A stretch of DNA of 7,112 nt from Nitrososphaerota archaeon. GTDB taxonomy: Archaea > Thermoproteota > Nitrososphaeria > Nitrososphaerales > Nitrosopumilaceae. Both the position numbers and the translations under genes were made by a program. Positions 4,791 to 7,112 of this stretch are shown one piece after another. The notes beneath the pieces were generated by a model that was not told where the DNA came from, made no database searches, and saw nothing but the letters and a program-made list of their open reading frames with translations. Position 1 is the first letter of the stretch, and each line of letters starts with the position of its first letter. Location of the stretch: the NCBI GenBank assembly GCA_030611185.1, contig JAUWQG010000047.1:1-7112 (forward strand), read 5' to 3'.

Positions 4791-5054
4791 TCTTATACTC
4801 TCAAGTTTTGAGACTGCTTGCCATAGTTGAGTTCTAACATATGATGGAAGATTTGGATCTTGTGTTACATCATCTAACAGGCTAATTGTGTTGGCAGCTC
4901 TCACTGCTAAAGCAAATTCCTCATTTTTTAATTCAACAATCAGATCCGAAATAGATTTTTTGATGGTTTTTGGAGTTGACGAACTAGCTACAATTTGGTT
5001 AAGCGTATCTATTGCCCCCTTCATTGATTCTTGGTTTTCTTTCTCATCTGCCAT
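4785..5054 (-). CDS. UPF0147 family protein
   Basis: This 89-residue protein matches the archaeal UPF0147 family: a helical, acidic protein with helices around residues 10-25 and 30-48 and the conserved C-terminal block AANTISLLDDVTQDPNLP, then SYVRTQLWQAVSKLES. The DPNxPxxxRTxxWxxxSxLE pattern is the family hallmark, and length is normal. The function is unknown; the protein is small, soluble and probably folds as a helical bundle. The ATG at 5054 gives the usual family N-terminus. A TATATA box (5083-5088) sits about 32 bases upstream, and GGTG lies six bases before the ATG as a possible weak Shine-Dalgarno. It lies between the Rieske and methyltransferase genes with gaps of 35 and 25 bases, so partial co-transcription is possible. 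Confidence 0.9.
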   Translation of the reverse strand: MADEKENQESMKGAIDTLNQIVASSSTPKTIKKSISDLIVELKNEEFALAVRAANTISLLDDVTQDPNLPSYVRTQLWQAVSKLESIRE

Positions 5055-5081
5055 TTTAACACCTTTATTGCCAAATCAGGA

Positions 5082-5090
5082 GTATATAGT
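5082..5090 (-). promoter_or_regulatory. TATA-like box of the UPF0147 gene
   Basis: Minus-strand ACTATATACT lies about 32 bases before the ATG at 5054 and overlaps the Rieske stop codon. This suggests a short leader of a few bases. Confidence 0.4.
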
Positions 5091-5398
5091 TACATCTCTA
5101 CAAATACGTTATCAGATTCAACTGTAACATTGTATGATGCTAAATCTCTAATTTTTGCTGGAAATTTAACTAATTTTCCTGTTTTACAATCAAATTCTGC
5201 TTTATGCCACCCACATGTAACGGTACATCCTTCTAAACTTCCTTCTGATAGACTTGATCCAGAATGAGTGCAAGAATCATCCATAGCACAGAAATTACCA
5301 TCAATATTGGCAACCATCACATCTTTTCCATCTACAGAAATTTTTATCATTTTACCTGGTGGTATGTCAGAAATTTTTCCGGCAATAATTTTTCCCAT
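5090..5398 (-). CDS. Rieske [2Fe-2S] ferredoxin-type protein
   Basis: The 102-residue protein has both cluster-binding boxes: C43-T-H45 in CTHSGSSL and C62-GW-H65 in CGWHKAEF. The 16 residues between H45 and C62 are normal for soluble Rieske ferredoxins. Two cysteines and two histidines would bind one 2Fe-2S cluster for one-electron transfer in the cytoplasm. There is no N-terminal membrane anchor, so it is not the bc1 subunit. The length fits the small-subunit NirD or dioxygenase-ferredoxin type, but no partner reductase or oxygenase is nearby. C37, C58 and C71 are extra cysteines. The ATG at 5398 (MGKIIAGKISDIP) is chosen because the domain starts there; the frame continues upstream to a TTG at 5479, but into the divergent GNAT gene. 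It heads the minus-strand block. Confidence 0.92.
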   Translation of the reverse strand: MGKIIAGKISDIPPGKMIKISVDGKDVMVANIDGNFCAMDDSCTHSGSSLSEGSLEGCTVTCGWHKAEFDCKTGKLVKFPAKIRDLASYNVTVESDNVFVEM

Positions 5399-5440
5399 TT
5401 TTACTTTTAACTTATTATTCTTAATATTTTTTTGTATGAT
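5399..5440. promoter_or_regulatory. Short shared promoter region of the divergent Rieske and GNAT genes
   Basis: Only 42 bases separate the two ATGs. On + CTTATTATTC (5411-5420) is centred about 26 bases before the ATG at 5441. On - the AATATTAAG stretch (about 5421-5429) lies about 27 bases before the ATG at 5398. The two TATA-like boxes are side by side, so the two polymerases would compete or be controlled together. Confidence 0.5.
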
Positions 5441-6220
5441 ATGATGATTAGAATAGCTAAATCTTCTGATAAATTCCATATTCTAAAATTTTGCAAAAAT
5501 ACTTTTTCTTGGGGAGATTATATCAAAGATGTCTGGGATCATTGGTTATCTGAAGGGAATTTACTAGTTATTGAGAAAACAAATCCAATTGGTGTATGCC
5601 ATGCGGTATTTTCAAAAAATCAAGTATGGATTGAAGGTATTCGTATTAATTCTAATTTTAGAAGACAGAATTTAGCCTCAAATTTAATATCAAAAGTAGA
5701 ATCATTGGCAATCCAAAAACAAATTCCAATTTCCTTGATGTTAATTGACACTGAAAACATTCCATCTCTTTTAATGGCACAAAATCTTGGTTACAAAATC
5801 AATCAAACTTGGAAATTTTATTCTCTTTTTCCTCAAGAGAATAACTCTTATGAAATTTCTTACGAAAAAATAATTCCAAATAGCGAGCTTTCACATTATG
5901 TAAAATCATGGAGATGGATTCCATTAGATGACGACACGATATCTTCCTTAAATTCGAAGAAGTGTATTGTCCAATCTAAAAAAGATAAAGATCCAACAAT
6001 TGCAATTTTGGGAGATTCTGAACATTTTGAAAAAACTTTGATTGTAACTTTGTTTACCGGCTCCAAAAATAACACTATGAATATAATTTCATTTCTACAA
6101 AATTTTGGATTTGAGAAAAAATATCAAAGATTACAAATTTTAACTAAAGAAACCTTGCCTGAATTTAGGGATTTAGAACACAAAATTTCATTTCATTTGA
6201 TGCAAAAACTTTTGTCTTGA
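5441..6220 (+). CDS. GNAT-like acetyltransferase with a second, divergent domain
   Basis: The protein is 259 residues from the ATG at 5441, or 258 from the adjacent ATG at 5444; the second (MIRIAKSSD) looks like a typical GNAT N-terminus, and the positions below use it. The N-terminal half fits a GNAT N-acetyltransferase: strand 1 IRIAKSSD, a LLVIEKTNPIGVCHAVFS hairpin, motif A VWIEGIRINSNFRRQNLASNLISK (about 61-84), and the motif B region IDTENIPSLLMAQNLGYK (101-118). The acetyl-CoA loop normally reads R-x-x-G-x-A; here it is RRQNLA, Asn for Gly, so cofactor binding may be weaker. Residues about 135-258 look like a second GNAT-type half without a clear loop. The substrate is unknown. The gene overlaps the FAH gene by 28 bases, tail to tail. 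Confidence 0.78.
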   Translation: MMIRIAKSSDKFHILKFCKNTFSWGDYIKDVWDHWLSEGNLLVIEKTNPIGVCHAVFSKNQVWIEGIRINSNFRRQNLASNLISKVESLAIQKQIPISLMLIDTENIPSLLMAQNLGYKINQTWKFYSLFPQENNSYEISYEKIIPNSELSHYVKSWRWIPLDDDTISSLNSKKCIVQSKKDKDPTIAILGDSEHFEKTLIVTLFTGSKNNTMNIISFLQNFGFEKKYQRLQILTKETLPEFRDLEHKISFHLMQKLLS

Positions 6221-7083
6221 CTCTTAACAATCTTTATAGTATTTCTCAAAACTCCAAGATTTTCAATTTCCATCTCTACCTTGTCATTGTTTTTAAGAAA
6301 TATTGCATTTGGTTTGTTTAGCATTACTCCTGCAGGAGTTCCAGTTGAAATAATATCACCTTTCTCTAATGTCATTACTCTACTTATTTTTGAAACAATT
6401 TCAGGAATTTTTATAAACATTTTTTCCGTAGAAGAATCTTGTCTAATTTCTCCATTGATTTTGGTAGTCATTTTTAATTTTTGAGGATTTTTTATTTCAT
6501 CTCTTGTTGTAATCCATGGTCCGCATGGAGCAAATGAATCAAAGCCTTTCCCTCTGGTGAATTGTTTATCTTTGAATTGAATGTCTCTTGCTGAAACATC
6601 ATTGAAAATCATATATCCAAATATTGCCTCTTCTGCTTGTTCTTCGCTAATATTTTTACAGGTTTTTCCAATAATCAGGGCTAATTCTACTTCATAATCT
6701 AACTGGGTAATAAAATCTGGACATTCAATGTCTGATTCTGTGCCATTTAGGGCAGTTCTGGGTTTTAGAACAATTGCTGGATCATCTGGAGCTTGAAGTC
6801 CTTGTTCTTCAGCATGGTCGGTGTAATTAAAGGCAAGACAGATTATTTTATTTGGATTTGGGATTGGAGTCAGTAATTTGAAATTTGAAATATTTTCTTT
6901 GTATGGGAGATCTTTTATCTTATCTTTAATTTCCTCATACCATCCATCAAAAAGGAAATCTTTGATACTTTGTGGAATGGGTACTCCTGTTTGGTAAGTA
7001 ATTTCATTTTTTGTAGCTACCTTGTCTCCTTTGATAAACCCATATGTTTCACTATTATCATATGACAGTCTTGAAATCTTCAA
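6193..7083 (-). CDS. Fumarylacetoacetate hydrolase (FAH) family protein
   Basis: This 296-residue protein has an N-terminal cap region (1-75, SRLSYDNSETYGFIKGD) followed by the FAH fold. Landmarks are AFNYTDHAEE (84-93), PAIVLKP (102-108), DYEVELALIIGK (129-140, metal ligands E131 and E133), NDVSARDIQ (161-169, ligand D162), KGFDSFAPCGPW (179-190) and STGTPAGV (246-253). The family uses Mg2+ or Mn2+ to cleave or isomerise beta-diketo and acylpyruvate-type acids; acylpyruvate hydrolase, oxaloacetate decarboxylase and homoprotocatechuate-type isomerase activities cannot be told apart here. The start is a TTG at 7083, placed by the family N-terminus and a TATA-like ATATTTACT about 25 bases upstream at the window edge. 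The frame is open to the edge, so a longer start outside is not excluded. It ends inside the 3' end of the GNAT gene. Confidence 0.9.
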   Translation of the reverse strand: MKISRLSYDNSETYGFIKGDKVATKNEITYQTGVPIPQSIKDFLFDGWYEEIKDKIKDLPYKENISNFKLLTPIPNPNKIICLAFNYTDHAEEQGLQAPDDPAIVLKPRTALNGTESDIECPDFITQLDYEVELALIIGKTCKNISEEQAEEAIFGYMIFNDVSARDIQFKDKQFTRGKGFDSFAPCGPWITTRDEIKNPQKLKMTTKINGEIRQDSSTEKMFIKIPEIVSKISRVMTLEKGDIISTGTPAGVMLNKPNAIFLKNNDKVEMEIENLGVLRNTIKIVKSQDKSFCIK

Positions 7084-7103
7084 TGTTCTATCACTTACTT
7101 GTG

Positions 7104-7112
7104 AGTAAATAT
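7104..7112 (-). promoter_or_regulatory. TATA-like box of the FAH gene (at window edge)
   Basis: Minus-strand ATATTTACT, centred about 25 bases before the TTG at 7083, supports a leaderless TTG start. The sequence is cut by the window end. Confidence 0.35.

Noticed and set aside
5399..5479. 27-codon N-terminal extension of the Rieske protein
   Set aside because: It starts at a TTG inside the divergent GNAT gene and is unlike a Rieske N-terminus; the ATG at 5398 gives the normal domain.
1..7112. CRISPR array, insertion sequence, integration site or defence cluster
   Set aside because: No spaced direct repeats, transposase or integrase frame is present, and the tRNA-His 3' end is not repeated within the window.

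Overview
The window is AT-rich (roughly one third G+C by eye) and gene-dense. It looks like chromosome of an ammonia-oxidising archaeon of the Nitrososphaerota (Thaumarchaeota), Nitrosopumilus/Nitrosarchaeum-like. The evidence is an archaeal tRNA-His with an extra G-1 paired to C73 and no encoded CCA, an archaeal UPF0147 protein, TATA-like boxes centred about 25-28 bases before many start codons (a leaderless layout), and T-run terminators. The genus is inference.

Layout from the left. The 3' end of a TalC-type transaldolase (+) converges on a small basic protein with three TGRGTG motifs (-), which follows a CorA-family Mg2+/Co2+ channel (-). Between corA and tRNA-His (+) lies a 26-residue membrane microprotein (-). 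Next on + come a stand-alone receiver (CheY-like) protein, a 65-residue zinc-ribbon protein and an Hsp20 small heat shock gene. The hsp20 gene is split by one extra base in a run of nine A. A 30-residue cysteine-rich microprotein (+) then ends six bases from a convergent block. That block, read on minus from 5398 down to 3630, is Rieske ferredoxin, UPF0147 protein, class I methyltransferase and a hypothetical protein. A GNAT-like acetyltransferase (+) diverges from the Rieske gene across about 42 bases and overlaps, tail to tail, a fumarylacetoacetate hydrolase family enzyme (-) that reaches the right edge.

The genes do not form one pathway. They look like housekeeping and stress functions: sugar phosphate interconversion, Mg2+ homeostasis, phospho-signalling, proteostasis, electron transfer, methylation and acyl-pyruvate-type chemistry. 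The four minus-strand genes could be partly co-transcribed, although internal TATA-like boxes suggest separate promoters.

I see no CRISPR array, insertion sequence, integrase or obvious mobile element, and no clearly new multi-gene system. The points most worth a second look are the two microproteins, the TGRGTG protein, the frameshifted hsp20 and the two-domain methyltransferase.
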